Shown here: piece after piece, positions 10,454 to 21,460 of the stretch
Position numbering within the stretch: the stretch's first letter is position 1
Layout: every line of letters begins with the position of its first letter
Assembly (NCBI GenBank): GCA_010015745.1
Contig: ML978190.1
Span: 77,022-141,021 of the forward strand
From: Setomelanomma holmii
Taxonomy: Eukaryota > Ascomycota > Dothideomycetes > Pleosporales > Phaeosphaeriaceae
Reading direction: 5' to 3'
DNA: 64,000 nucleotides
Made by a program: the position numbers and the translations under genes
The notes under the pieces: model-generated
The model's database searches: none
Told to the model about the DNA's origin: nothing
The model's input: the letters and a program-made list of their open reading frames with translations, nothing else

Positions 10454-12000
10454 TCACCAGCCGCTCTCCCGAGCGAGAATGTCCCAACCAACAAGTCGCC
10501 AAATCTCTTCTTTGTACCACTGCTCCACGTCCTTGTCCTCAATCTTCGCCACATTGGATGGTGTGCCGATGCGCATAGCTGGCATTGGCTTCGTGAGCAC
10601 GTCGAGGAACTCGTCATCTGCCTTGCTGCCATACATACAACTGACTAGCGTACGTTGGAGACGGTCTTTGGCGACTGAACTCAGTCGCGTCTTGGGCGCG
10701 GATGGAAGAGACTTCATGCTCAATGTGCGGCCCATGCGATTCGGGCTTTTGCTCTTGGAGTGCGCGCTGATGGGATTCATGTGATGAGGTGCTAGGCCCA
10801 TGGCGCGTTCGAGAATGAGCACTAATGCCTTCACCTCGAGATGTATGGCGAGAGATTGCAGCTCTTGCTCGGTCTTCCCTTTTACGTCTGTCACTTCAGG
10901 TGGTGGGACGAGATCTGTCTCTATAGATGCACCTTTGTACCGACCAAAGGTGCAGTAGTAGAGACGCGTGCTGACACGCTCGAGGAGGAGGAAGACAAAG
11001 GCATCAAAGATCTGCTGATGGATGACGTTGGCTTTGTCCAGAAGGCCTAGCAGACCTGTGAGCAGATGAGCCAAAGAACGCGCCGGTAATGATTCTTTTG
11101 GTGTGACGGATGCTCTGGCTTTGCCGTTCTTGGATGACACTTGAGACCTGGCGCTCGATTCTGCTGTTTGTCGAGCTGAGGTCCCGATTGCAACCAGAAC
11201 TGTTCTGAACATGTTCGCTAGCCCGCAAACGATCAGGCTAGGTAACCTGTCGTCTTGTCCCAGATCCATCATCTTGGTCGTGCCAACAAGGATCGACATG
11301 AAGGAACGGGCAAATACAGTCAAGGCTTGTGCGAAGTCTGATCTGTCCTCGCCTAGTGACTGTGCTCCAGGGATCCGCCGTCCCTGTCTCGACAGAGCCT
11401 CATAACTGTGTGCGACGGAATGTATGATCTTGGTGAGGGAAGACGCCGTCCGGACGAGGCTGTGACAAAGCACCTCAGCGTTTGGTGCGAATGCTCTACA
11501 AAGTTGGTGTGTCGTATATAAGGCCTCAGTCAATGCTTCACCATCTAAAGCCTTGTCAATTGCACTTTCCTGCATTTGTATATAGCACAGGACTTACCGT
11601 CGCCCAGCGAGTCAAGGAAGTCATAATCATGATCGATGCCGCTCTGTCTCTCTGCGGCAGACTGCTCTACCTCATTCGGTTGTGACGCTCTGGAACGTTT
11701 CGGCGATCTCGACGGCGACGCTGGTGCTTTCCTCTTAGGTGAGGTAGCCGTGTTTGGTCGTTCGTCTGTATCAACATTTGTTCGCTGCGCCAATTGGTGG
11801 TTTGATCGTTCGAGCCGAACGTTGATGCTACGAAGTCGATCGCACTCTTCTTGAGCTCTCTGGCACTGGTCTTGCCAGTATCCAACAAGGTCAAGGTAGT
11901 GACCATGGTCTTCTGGATCGACCGATGACTGTCCTGGTTTGTAGTGCTCGCGTAGATGGAGCGCATAATCTAGGATGATCAGCTCGCAGCACTGCCGCAT
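10454..12000 (-). CDS. Conserved-looking protein of unknown function, helical
   Basis: Two exons, 12000-11598 and 11544-10454, give 497 residues. The 53 bp intron 11597-11545 (GTAAGT to TTTAG) joins LGD to DGEALTEALYTTHQL in frame. The N-terminal part is helical (HLREHYKPGQSSVDP, YWQDQCQRAQEECDRLRSIN, coiled-coil-like). A basic Ser/Pro/Lys-rich nuclear-localisation-like stretch follows (SPKRKAPASPSRSPKRSRAS, about residues 90-110). The rest is alpha-helical, ending GWDILARESGW. I do not recognise the family. Upstream in the same frame a further 65-codon open frame (12204-12010, MHSISDHHLDLLSFVDVVL to GSRYTRCA) looks coding but is separated by a TGA at 12009-12007. The true N-terminus may therefore be longer, or the gene may be damaged. 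Confidence 0.65.
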
Positions 12001-12485
12001 TGCGCATCAGGCGCACCTCGTATAGCGACTTCCGGGGGTTTCGAGCGGACGATTGCTAAGGCCAGAGCAGCTTGTGCAGAGGAAGGACATATGGGCGAAG
12101 TGAATGAGGCCGTACGTGTAGCCATGCTCAAGGCTGGAAGCTGATGGCAGGACGACATCCACAAAAGACAGCAAGTCGAGGTGATGGTCAGAGATAGAAT
12201 GCATTGTGTCCTTGAGGGATGGGAAAAAATGTGGTAGTGGGGTTCAGAGTAAGCAGGCAGGTGCAGAGGACGGTAGGAGGAGGAAGGCGCAAAGCAACAA
12301 ACCAGGGACAAGCAACGAACGAGACGTCGTACGATCGACATATTCCTGCAACGATGAAACAAGTCACTGAAGTCTCTTGAGTCAATCGTTGCGTTGTATG
12401 TAGCATTTCTACACTCACTACTATCTTTACACGTGCGCACACATCGCCCGCACAGCGACACCTAGCTGAAGGCACCTTTACTTCT

Positions 12486-13935
12486 CTAGTGGAAGGCACC
12501 TTTACTTCCTCGCATACGCTCCAACCGCCTCTTGTATGGAAGAGGTTCTATCCTCTTCCTCTTGAGCTCGATACCGATCTGATCCTTCAGCCCGGCACGT
12601 TCCATAACACCAGTCATGCTATCATCCCATTGTGTCCGGAACAAAGTCGCAGTTATAGCACTTAGCTTGTGCTTATCCACGAAGCTGCGAAGCTTGAAGT
12701 CCTCCGACCTCCACTTGGTCGCACTGAGTTTGTTGACGTCGAGGGGCTTTCCCTCACTCTGCTTGAGAACAAAGACAGCCAATCGGTGATATGGCGCGCC
12801 CTTGTGGGCCCATGGTGCGACCCATGGAAGAGCAATCTTCTTAGCAGACGCGTCGGCGATTTTGCTGTCTTCCTGCGCGATGCGTTGAAAAGGTATTGAG
12901 GTTCGCGTGGGCGATAGAGGAATGTTGCAAGCGATGAAGTGGCATCGAGAAGTGAAGCTGTCTTTCTCGACGACGGGTACATCGGCGTCCACAACGACAA
13001 TGGTGACGAGTCGCTCCCCAGGGGTAAACGTCTGTACGTTGAGTCGAGGCATCTTCTCGCTTATTGCTGAATCAACGAACTCGCCAGGAGCTACTGTCTT
13101 TCGTCCGAAACCAAGTTCGATGTCTGCTACGAGATTAAGCGTAGGCAGAAGATCTGGTACCACGTTCATTTGCGACAGACGTTGGTCAAGGACGAGGCGC
13201 TTGTACTGCCGCCACTTTCGATCGGCGAGATATCGATATATCGGCTTGTTCATGTCACCTGCCAGCACGTTAGCCTGTGACATGTCTGATTCGCCATTGC
13301 GACGCACCTTGACCGTCCTCAAACTTCTTCTTCACCACTGGATCATTGATATCCGCGAGAATGATCAGATCATCCAAATGCTGTCGCATACTCCTGAGGC
13401 GAGCTTCTTTCGCATGCGCTCCACCACTGACCGCAGCATCTTGCTCCGTAAGGTTTCTTACCCTCAGCTGTTGTGTCTCGATATCCTTGATCTTCTCTTT
13501 CCGATCTTCCAGCAAGATCTTCCTCGCCTCCTGGAAGCACTGATAGGGCAGCTGCTCGAATGGCACTTCGGTAGCTTTCTGCAGCGCAGATCTTCGAAGA
13601 GCAGCACGACGGCGGCGAGATCCCACTGGCTGCACATGCTCTCGCCGTAACAATCGCCGTTCCTGCTTCTTGTTCTCGACCGTTTGGGGGTCTAGTGTTC
13701 CCCATTTTTGCATAAAGTCTGGAATCGCTTCCGAGGTCGTGGAAGAAGTGAGGGTCGTATCGTCTGAGGGTGGAGGGGTCGGCGGTGAAGGGGTCGATGA
13801 CTGTGTCTGCAGCTCTTCGCGGGCTACGGCCGAGGACGAGAGAAAGCGGCGCGGGGTGCCATTGGCGCTGGGGAACCGTCGCACACATGGAAGACACGCG
13901 GTGAAGTGCCGTACCGAAGGCGTGACGGACGCCAT
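12486..13935 (-). CDS. MRPL35: Mitochondrial large ribosomal subunit protein mL38 (MRPL35-type, PEBP fold)
   Basis: Two exons, 13935-13308 and 13258-12486, give 466 residues. The 49 bp intron (GTGCGT to GGCAG, branch GGCTAAC) joins KKFEDGQ to GDMNKPIYRYLADRKWRQ in frame. The N-terminus is rich in Arg/Ser without acidic residues (VRHFTACLPCVRRFPS), as expected for mitochondrial import. A Ser/Thr/Pro linker and a basic coiled region follow, then a phosphatidylethanolamine-binding-protein-like domain (DADVPVVEKD, RCHFIACNIPLS, PWVAPWAHKGAPYHRLAVFV), which is characteristic of mL38. The role is structural, in the mitochondrial 54S subunit. It diverges from uL4m across 216 bp. A 17 bp direct repeat (gaaggcacctttacttc) overlaps the stop region at 12472-12507. 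Confidence 0.88.
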
Positions 13936-14151
13936 AATGTCGAAGCTGGCCTTGACGATGTCGTGAGGTTGTTCACAATTGACAATGCTAGGAAAATGTT
14001 GGAGACGTGGCCCGTGCTTCCAGATCTGCTCAAACCTCCGCGTATGAGCTCCGCGACTTTTGAACCTCCACGTCCGGCATGGCTTCCATGAGACTATCTG
14101 CGCCGGTGCGGGGCGTCACATACCAATTGAGCAGATTGTCAATACGGCAGG
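13936..14151. promoter_or_regulatory. Bidirectional promoter between mL38 and uL4m genes
   Basis: Only 216 bp separate the two divergent start codons (13935 minus, 14152 plus). Both genes encode mitoribosome large-subunit proteins, so a shared promoter is likely by inference. No specific motif was identified. Confidence 0.6.
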
Positions 14152-15855
14152 ATGCAGTGTCTGCTCGCTGCAATGTGCGCCACCTCGCCAGCTTCCTCCG
14201 TGCATCATGCTAATAGAATTCAGAAATGTCTATCCCCACCATCCGCGCGATCAGTAACTACCTCGTCGTCCTCCCAGGCTTCCATAACCCCAATTACAAC
14301 CTCTGCATTCGACGCAACCTCAGTCACGCCTTTCGAAGAGCAGACAGTCCTTGCGACCATCCATCGATTCCCTTCACTCGAGCCCCTCCGATTTGAGACA
14401 TATCCCGCAAACCACCTTTACCTCCCCACACGGAAAGACATTCTACACCGCGCCGTCGTATACGAGGGCGATAATACACGATTAGGCACGGCTCACACCA
14501 AAACGAGGCATGAAGTCAGAGGCTCAGCAAGAAAGATTCGACCGCAGAAAGGCTCGGGTCGTGCTCGTCTGGGAGACAAGAAGTCGCCCATGCTAAGAGG
14601 TGGAGGTGTTGCATTCGGACCACGATATCGAGACTTCGGAACAGAACTGCCCAAGAAGGTGTATGACCTGGCATGGCGAACGGCTCTCTCGTACCGATAC
14701 CGCAAAGGCGAGCTCATCATCGTAGACAATGCCATGGAGATTGAAAGCCCGTCCGCACGACTACTGAAAGACATATTCAAGTACCACGAGAAGCTACGAG
14801 GTCGAGGCAGGAGTCTACTTGTCACACTTGAAGAGCGACCCCTGCTCGAAGAGGCTCTATATCAGATGGACCGCGCCGAGCAAACCCTAACCTGGGAAGA
14901 AGTCGACGTCAAAGACCTCCTCGGACTCTCACGCGTCATCATCGAGCGCAGTGCCCTCCGAAAGATCTTGCTTACGCACCAAGAAGACCTTTCCTATCCT
15001 ACTCTCGAAGCGGAAGCCGTCAATAATTTACGCTACCCCACCGAGCTCGAAAGCATAATCGGATGGTCAGAGTTCCGCGACCTCGCACTGAAGCCCGAGT
15101 CGGAACGAGACGCTGCCCGCCCCAGTCTCTACGAGTCCGTAGCCATCAAGCGCCACGAATACGCCTCAACGTTACCTGAATCCCACCCTCGTCGCATGGA
15201 TGAAACAATCTCAGCATTTATGCTCCTCACATCAGCGCGCGAGTTGCAATTTGCACAACATACTGGCCTATCGTGGGACGCCTACACTCTTCTAATCAAA
15301 GACGAAGGTTTCGACACAGTGGCAGAGAGGTTTCCGCGCATACAAGAGCTCGAATACCAGCGCAGCACGAAAGACGCACAGATCGGCGACCTCAGCGAAG
15401 TCGCAGGCCAAGAAAAAGAAACCGCTACTCTCCAGTCTGAAATCGACGCTCTGGATCTCCAAAAGCTAAAGCTCGTAAAACATGCTGCACTCCTCGCAGC
15501 GCAGGTCCACGAACACCATGCCGAAGCACACCGCATGGCCAGCACGGACGAATTGGCAGATGAGCAAATGGGACTAGCAAGCATGGAGCGCGAGGCGCTG
15601 GATGCGTTTGAGTACCAGATTCTGGAGCTCAAGTTGCAGCACGCGCAGCAGAGAGTGGAGGATTTGGAGAGGGCGGGCAAGAGCGGGGAGAAGTTGGAGA
15701 AGGCGAGGAAGAAGGTGGAGGGGTTGGACAGGAGGTTGGAAGCGATGAGGGAAAAAGAGGTGGAGGAAGTTGATGGAGATGAGCTTGTGGAAGAGGTTGT
15801 GAATGTAGAGACGCCGGTCAAGGAGGAGGTTAGGAGGGTGGAGGAGAAGAGGTAG
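14152..15855 (+). CDS. YML6: Mitochondrial ribosomal protein uL4m with long coiled-coil extension
   Basis: A single exon encodes 567 residues. The N-terminal ~50 residues are Ser/Arg-rich and resemble a mitochondrial presequence. The uL4 core is clear at about residues 80-260: DILHRAVVYEGDNTRLGTA, HTKTRHEVRGSARKIRPQKG, GRARLGDKKSPMLRGGGVAF, ALSYRYRKGELIIVDN. These are the L4/L1e rRNA-binding signatures. A segment of about 300 residues follows that is not part of the usual uL4 fold; its last ~150 residues are strongly coiled-coil (LQHAQQRVEDLERAGKSGEK and so on). The product acts in the mitochondrial 54S subunit near the exit tunnel. An alternative ATG at 14176 would shorten it by 8 residues. 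It is divergent from mL38. Confidence 0.9.
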   Translation: MQCLLAAMCATSPASSVHHANRIQKCLSPPSARSVTTSSSSQASITPITTSAFDATSVTPFEEQTVLATIHRFPSLEPLRFETYPANHLYLPTRKDILHRAVVYEGDNTRLGTAHTKTRHEVRGSARKIRPQKGSGRARLGDKKSPMLRGGGVAFGPRYRDFGTELPKKVYDLAWRTALSYRYRKGELIIVDNAMEIESPSARLLKDIFKYHEKLRGRGRSLLVTLEERPLLEEALYQMDRAEQTLTWEEVDVKDLLGLSRVIIERSALRKILLTHQEDLSYPTLEAEAVNNLRYPTELESIIGWSEFRDLALKPESERDAARPSLYESVAIKRHEYASTLPESHPRRMDETISAFMLLTSARELQFAQHTGLSWDAYTLLIKDEGFDTVAERFPRIQELEYQRSTKDAQIGDLSEVAGQEKETATLQSEIDALDLQKLKLVKHAALLAAQVHEHHAEAHRMASTDELADEQMGLASMEREALDAFEYQILELKLQHAQQRVEDLERAGKSGEKLEKARKKVEGLDRRLEAMREKEVEEVDGDELVEEVVNVETPVKEEVRRVEEKR

Positions 15856-16083
15856 AACATGTGAGTTCGAACTTGTGATGTCACTGTGTACGATGGTAGA
15901 TGTTCAATGTACAAATATCCACGTCTTCATCGAGGCGAGCGGTCGATAATGAATTCTGAGAATCTTGTTCGGCTCATGTCACTGCGAGCCATGCTCGTCA
16001 ATCAATGTATCATCGTAGCGCCCAAACGCCTTAGCTATGCTTAATTTAGTAACTTCACCTCCTACTCCACTCGCCTTCGCAGT

Positions 16084-17242
16084 TCAGCTCTTCATCTCCA
16101 CCTCCTGGCTGACCGTCTCTCCACCCTTGAGGTTAAACACCTGATCCTTGACCTTGGCAGCGAGCAATCCCATGTCCTCCTCTCTCGCAATCTTGCTTCC
16201 AGCCGCACCCAACTTGCCCAGCTGGTCCTTATCCGCCCCACCAGCAGACGACTGCATGCCCTTGAACCGCTTGCCATTCGACGTCTCCTGCGTAATCTTC
16301 CTCGCCAAGTCGCTGATCTGCTTAGTGCCGTAGTCACGGTTGGATATGAGCGGTGAAGACGAGAGCGTCTGGACCCAGTACTTGTTCCACAGCGCTTCCA
16401 GGATCTTAGTATCGAGGCTGGACTTGTAGTGCGACACCTCAAGGGAGTAGTAGTGTGCTGCATGTGCGCCAAAGTCTTCGATCTTGCCGAGCGGGATGGT
16501 CTGGAAGCCGTCGCTGTCTACGCCACCGCCTGGCTTTGATGCTGATGACTTCTCTTTCTCTTCGATATACGACGCCGGAAATGTCCTAAATGCACCAATC
16601 TCCACCTTTCCTGCGCTCACTGTGCGGTCGGGATCGATGACGATGGCGCAGAACGGGTCCTGGAATTGCTGCTGCGTCTTTTGCGTGTTGACGTCGATGC
16701 CAGACAACCAGCAGCCATAGCCGGGATGTGAATGGTACCAGCCGACCGCGTTGTCGCTCTGACCTTGTTCTCGCGCGCGCTGCAGGAACTCGACCATGTA
16801 CTCGTTTGCCTCGTCCTGGGCGTTGACGCGTGTCTCTGTGCCTTCGACGGGGAGCCGGAAGGCATCTGTGACGACGAATGTGTGCGCTTCAATCTTGCCC
16901 AACATCAGACCCATGACTTCAAGCGAGCCGCCGGAGCGCGCGTGCATGACCATCTTGAGGAGGGCGACAGCGGAGATGCGGACAGAGGTAAAGTAGTGGG
17001 GATCGGTACGCCATGGGTGTGCTTCGTTGATAGCTTTCTGTGCGCTGGCAGAGTAGGAGTAGAGGGCGTCTTTGGTAGGATCGACAAGTTTGACGGAGTT
17101 CTCGAGCTCTGTGTATGTTAGTATTTGGGGATTGTATGGCGGGGCATGGTGGGGCATTGCGGGGCATTGCGGGGCAGATCGTGAGTTTGGCTGTTGCTAA
17201 ACATTACATGGACTTACCCCAGGTCTTCAATGCGGTCCCCAT
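16084..17242 (-). CDS. CSN5: COP9 signalosome subunit 5, JAMM metalloprotease
   Basis: Two exons, 17242-17218 (25 bp) and 17108-16084, give 349 residues. The 109 bp intron (GTAAGT to ACACAG with ACTAAC branch) joins MGTALKTW to ELENSVKLVDPTKDALY in frame, which matches the family N-terminus better than the unspliced ATG at 17157. The MPN+/JAMM motif is complete: Glu in SLEVMGLMLG (about residue 72), then WYHSHPGYGCWLSGID with the zinc-binding His (134, 136) and Asp (147). This is the catalytic deneddylase subunit that removes Nedd8/Rub1 from cullins and so sets SCF ligase activity, in nucleus and cytosol. In filamentous fungi the signalosome affects development and secondary metabolism. An inverted-repeat-bounded block begins only 207 bp upstream of the start codon. 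Confidence 0.93.
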
Positions 17243-17448
17243 GGCTGCAGGATGTTTGCGAGTGTGTGATGAGGGTCAAGTGGTGTTGTTAGTGCAAGGC
17301 GAGCTTCAAAGTTATGGTGGGGAGCTGTCAATCAATCGCGCCAAGCTAGGCTGCAGGCTGCAGGCTGCAGGCACCAGTGAGAGCGGGCATGGATCTGCAC
17401 CCTGGAGTGCGACAACGGTTCATTGAGTCTTTGAATAATAACGTCCCT

Positions 17449-17657
17449 CCCTGCGTAGCGGGACACCCTGTGTGGCGGGACACCTTTTCATCCGGACCTT
17501 CGGCTTCAGGCCAGCGCGACTGCACAACGTCAAGCTCGACATATTATGTTCCACACATTCTGTTCTTTGAGTGTGTTAGCCTCCGACTAAGGGGAGCGCG
17601 GTGTAGGACGCGCTGTCAGTCATTCTGTTGTTGGCGCCTACCAACTCTCTACTAGTA
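17449..17657. repeat. Left long terminal inverted repeat
   Basis: Pairs with 22200-22409 in inverted orientation. It contains a short internal repetition of gcgggacac (17458-17466 and 17476-17484). Confidence 0.65.
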
Positions 17658-18263
17658 CACCCCTATTCGCTTGTAACAGCGCGTCTCAAATAAATTCTCG
17701 GAGGTACAGAGAGGAAAACCAGATCTTAAAGATTAACATAGCAGGCTCTAAATGTTGATTTGAGATAGAAAATGTACTTTCTAGCTGTTTCTCCGCAAAG
17801 TAGCAAGATCGCCAAAACTTGTCTGACGAGGCGCAGAGCTCTAGCTCCTCTTAGCATGAAGTAGGCTGCAGTAGCGTGCTTAGATATCTGTGTATGCAAT
17901 CGTAACGAATTTAGCGCTATACTGAATGCAAAGACTGCTCAAAATAGGTGTGGCGCAGACCGGCAGCTTTCTGGAAGCGTCTACAGTCATGTGTCCGATC
18001 TACGTATACTGTACGTAATAGACGCTAGATCCACAAGCAGAGACCTTATTCTAGATCACAACATGCTACGCAATCTTTGCATGACCGTGGCTCACGCCAC
18101 TAACAGCGTAATCACTAGAAAGACTACTAGAAGGTTCGATGGGGCAAAGAATCAAGGCATATATATATGTGTACATCCCCATCCCTCTATGAGTGCTGAT
18201 TCATTAAAATGAAATAGAAGAAGGAGAAGATAAGGAGGAGGAGGAGCAATTGGATGACCAATA
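17658..18263. other. Non-coding flank of the NLR pseudogene
   Basis: AT-richer sequence inside the inverted-repeat block, downstream of the NLR stop codon. No gene was recognised. Confidence 0.45.
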
Positions 18264-21200
18264 TCACTTAAAACGACATATCCAGACTCTTCCAGAACCA
18301 GTACCTATACCAACACATTTGCCGGATACAGCTGAGCACAGTGGCCGATACTCTGTAGGGAGCCACAATAGGTCTTGAGCATTACTAGCAATCCAAGTAG
18401 TATGTGAGCTGATCGCGGGGTCCTGACGGACAGGTTGTTGGGGTCCTGTCACAGTTCTATCAGAGTATAGCGACGCAAGGATAGAGACAAGATTAATAGA
18501 GCTGACATCATCGCTATGGCCCTCGAGCGTCTGCAGGCACGCGCCGCTGCTNNNNNNNNNNNNNNNNNNNNNNNNNNNNNNNNNNNNNNNNNNNNNNNNN
18601 NNNNNNNNNNNNNNNNNNNNNNNNNNNNNNNNNNNNNNNNNNNNNNNNNNNNNNNNNNNNNNNNNNNNNNNNNNNNNNNNNNNNNNNNNNNNNNNNNNNN
18701 NNNNNNCTGTCCCACGACGCCGACGCCAGCTGCGTCGAGTCATGCGAGAAGGTCACAGAGCTGACATAACCGCTATGGCCCTCAAGCGTCTGCAGGCAGG
18801 CGCTCCAGCCATCGCTCAGCTTTGGCCTAACGCCGATTTTTTCTGGCTCTTCGTGCTGAAACAGCTGTCGGATTAGACTACCAGTCAGACTGAACAGGAG
18901 CGCAGATGCATATGTCTGGAGAGGGTAACCATTGATCGCCCCTTTGTGGTACATAATGAACCGCCGTGCGTCTCCGACAAGTTGACTTAGTTCATCGTGG
19001 TCACGCATTTCCTGCTAGCGTTAACATCTTGATTACGGAATATAGACACCTAGATTCTAAACGACTCACCTGAACTAACGACCACAGTTTTGTCATTAAG
19101 ACAACGCCTTTTCCCACACTCTTGCAAAGACTAAGCCCTTCTAGCCAGTAGAGATACTTCTTCCTTAGAAACTCATCAAGTACTTCAGCAACTTGCAGGT
19201 CACTACCACTGCTCTCCAAAAACTTGGGGTTTGAGTCGCACAGATGATCAATCCAGTAGACGCACGGGTACCGTGACACTGCTAACGGGTCTGCCTCAGG
19301 TGGTGTGACATTCTCAATAGGATATCCTGGCGCTTCTAAGCTGTACATGTCCCTATGCAATGTCCTAGATAAAATCGCCACCGAGCTTGAGAAGATTGTC
19401 CGATGAAGGTCTTCGATCCTGTCTAGAAAGACCTCATTAGACGCCTTTTTGAAGAGGAAGTCCTTAGCAGACTGATGCACAAAGTACACTTTGTCTTTGC
19501 GGACAGTTAGGAATGATCCACAAAGGTCGATAATCTCCCGCACGTCACTGCTATTATCCTTAAGTTGCTCGACGAGTTCAACTAGTTCACGAATGGTCAC
19601 AGGTCGATACAAGACCGCGGTCGAAGCTAGTACGCAGCGACAGGTATCGGCATTGTCTGACTCGCTCATCTGCTGCATCATCCGCTTGTACAAGTCATCT
19701 AGCCCAGGCGGGAACACGGCTAGCTTCTTCAGTACATGCCGATTTGCCGTCCTCTCAAGTTCTTGGCACACTAACGCAACCCAGAAGAAGGTGTTGTTTG
19801 CGTTTGTGGTTAAGTGCTGTAGCACAGCGTCTCAAACCTCTGCCTTATACTGCTTCTCTTGCGCCAGCTGGTCTATCTTTTGCTGAATGAAGACGGCAAC
19901 CGCAGCCGCAACTGACTCTGCGTTCAGCTCGAGGCTTAGTCTTACTTTGTGCCCTGCCCGCTCTAGCTGCGCTTCGATGTCTGGCCAGTTGCGACTAGAG
20001 ACAATCCATTTGACACGAGAAGACACTGATGACTGCTTTGCGACAAAGTCAAGCAGCATGGGTAGATCAGTGACGCACTCATCTAGCGCGTCAATGACTA
20101 GGTATGTCGGGCGCAGGCTCGGGTCTTGCAGCACGTCGACGAAGATTTCTTTCAAGGCTACCCAGGCATTTGCATCTTCGAACAAGCTTTTGCTCGCGTG
20201 GTCGTGCTTCTTACGGACGTGCGATATGAGCGACGGTTGCTGAACTATGAGCATGTACAATAACCCTCGTAGCACAGCTGTAGCGCTGTTGATGCGCGAG
20301 TCGGTCGCTTGGCAGAAGAAGTATGAGACTGTAGCGTCGTTTGCTGCCTTCTGTAGTTTGTTGATAATGCCGCACAGCAGCATCGTCTTGCCTTTACCAG
20401 GATTACCTTTTACCCATAGTAGTCGGTCGTGCGTGTCCCGTTGCCATTCTTGGAATGTAGTATTGTCGAGGGCCCAGCGGTACGAGTCTGCTAGCAGTCC
20501 GCCTTTGGTCTCCTCGATGCGCTTCTTATCCTCACGAGGGTCGGTAGCATATAAGTCCCGAAGACACTCTTCCCGCTTCTGACGGCACTCTTCTTGCTCA
20601 CGGATCTTGTCATGAAGCCGTCTGAATGCTTCCTCTCCGCCTTCGCCATATACAGGCGCAATGTCTACGTCGAAGATGCCAGACAACGAGTACGCCGCAT
20701 CCTCTTTGAGCTTTGTGTGCCGGTTCTGTCTCCATCGAAACCGCTCTTCGACGCTAAATTGAGAGAGGTGCGCGCCCTCAAGCGCTTTGTATGGGATAGC
20801 AGTAACTTTGTGGATCTCGGACTTTAGCAATATCTTATCACCGAGTTTGCACCATTCACGCGAGAAGAACTCAACCACGCTGGGTGCGAGAAGCTCCTGG
20901 AGCGTCCAGCCTCGGGTGAACCATATGCTTCGCTGAAGCTTAGATTCACAAGCTTGCGGGCTACAAACATCTGATAAGGTGAAGAAGCGTCGAATCGTGT
21001 TAGGATACCAGCGGAATATAGGTTGGACAACTAGGAATATCCAGATCCAAGTAAACCATCGGCTTATCTGCAAGTCAGATTGATGCACGCTGCAGTCTGG
21101 GTTGGTGTTCGAAGTTTGGCTCGATACATCTGACAGATAGACATAACATCGAGCTGAGTTGCGGTACCAGCGAAACATAGAGTCAATAGCCAGCAAGAGC

Positions 21201-21460
21201 TCAGCCTGGTTTTCCTTGTTGATGCAGCAGGTATCAATCCAGAAGTATTCCAGTCCATCTCTTGAAGCTTATTCTCAGCAGAAGCGAATCTTCCTATAGC
21301 CAGGCTTGTCCTTGCCACTACCTTTCGTAAGGTCCGTAAAGGTTACCTCCTCTGTATCAGCTCCCCACGTGTGCGAAAGTATGGCATAGGTAGGTATCGC
21401 GTTATCGTCGAAGCTAGTGATCGTAAGCTCTTCATCTTCTTCGTACTTGAGGAGACGCAT
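18264..21460 (-). pseudogene. HET-NACHT-WD40 NLR (HNWD family), nonsense-mutated
   Basis: Domain order on the minus strand: a HET domain from ATG 21460 (MRLLKYEEDEE, AILSHTWGADTEEVTF, GLEYFWIDTCCINKENQAEL, WFTRGWTLQELLAPS, GIFDVDIAPVYGEGGEEAF); a NACHT NTPase with Walker A GNPGKGKT and Walker B YLVIDALDEC; a helical spacer; then WD40 repeats (CLQTLEGHSGYVSSVTFSHD) on both sides of the N gap; and the usual C-terminal cap (DLLWLPTEYRPLCSAVSG). An intron at 19079-19012 (GTGAGT to GCAG) is in place. Three in-frame stops kill the frame: TGA 21277-21275, TAA 21271-21269 and TGA 19834-19832. The second and third fit C-to-T changes of CAA and CGA. Intact relatives are heterokaryon-incompatibility or NLR-type receptors that trigger cell death. 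The repeat number is unknown because the gap falls inside the WD40 array. Confidence 0.88.
18552..18706. other. Assembly gap (155 N) inside the WD40 array
   Basis: The sequences on both sides encode near-identical WD40 repeat starts (ACLQTLEGHS), so the gap probably reflects collapsed or unresolved tandem repeats. Confidence 0.95.

Noticed and set aside
11571..11597. 28 bp intron (GTAAGT to the first CAG) in the unknown gene
   Set aside because: Too short; the 53 bp version ending in CTTTAG keeps the frame and has a plausible branch site.
15282..15914. Long minus-strand frame opposite the uL4m C-terminus
   Set aside because: It is the antisense shadow of a highly charged coiled-coil coding region, giving a Ser-rich translation with no motif.
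17109..17157. ATG at 17157 as the CSN5 start (MPHHAPPYNPQ...)
   Set aside because: This sequence is the intron 3' end (ACTAAC branch and ACACAG). Splicing to the upstream exon restores the family N-terminus MGTALKTWELENS.
17458..17484. CRISPR-like or satellite repeat from the duplicated gcgggacac
   Set aside because: Only two short copies, within the terminal inverted repeat of the NLR block.
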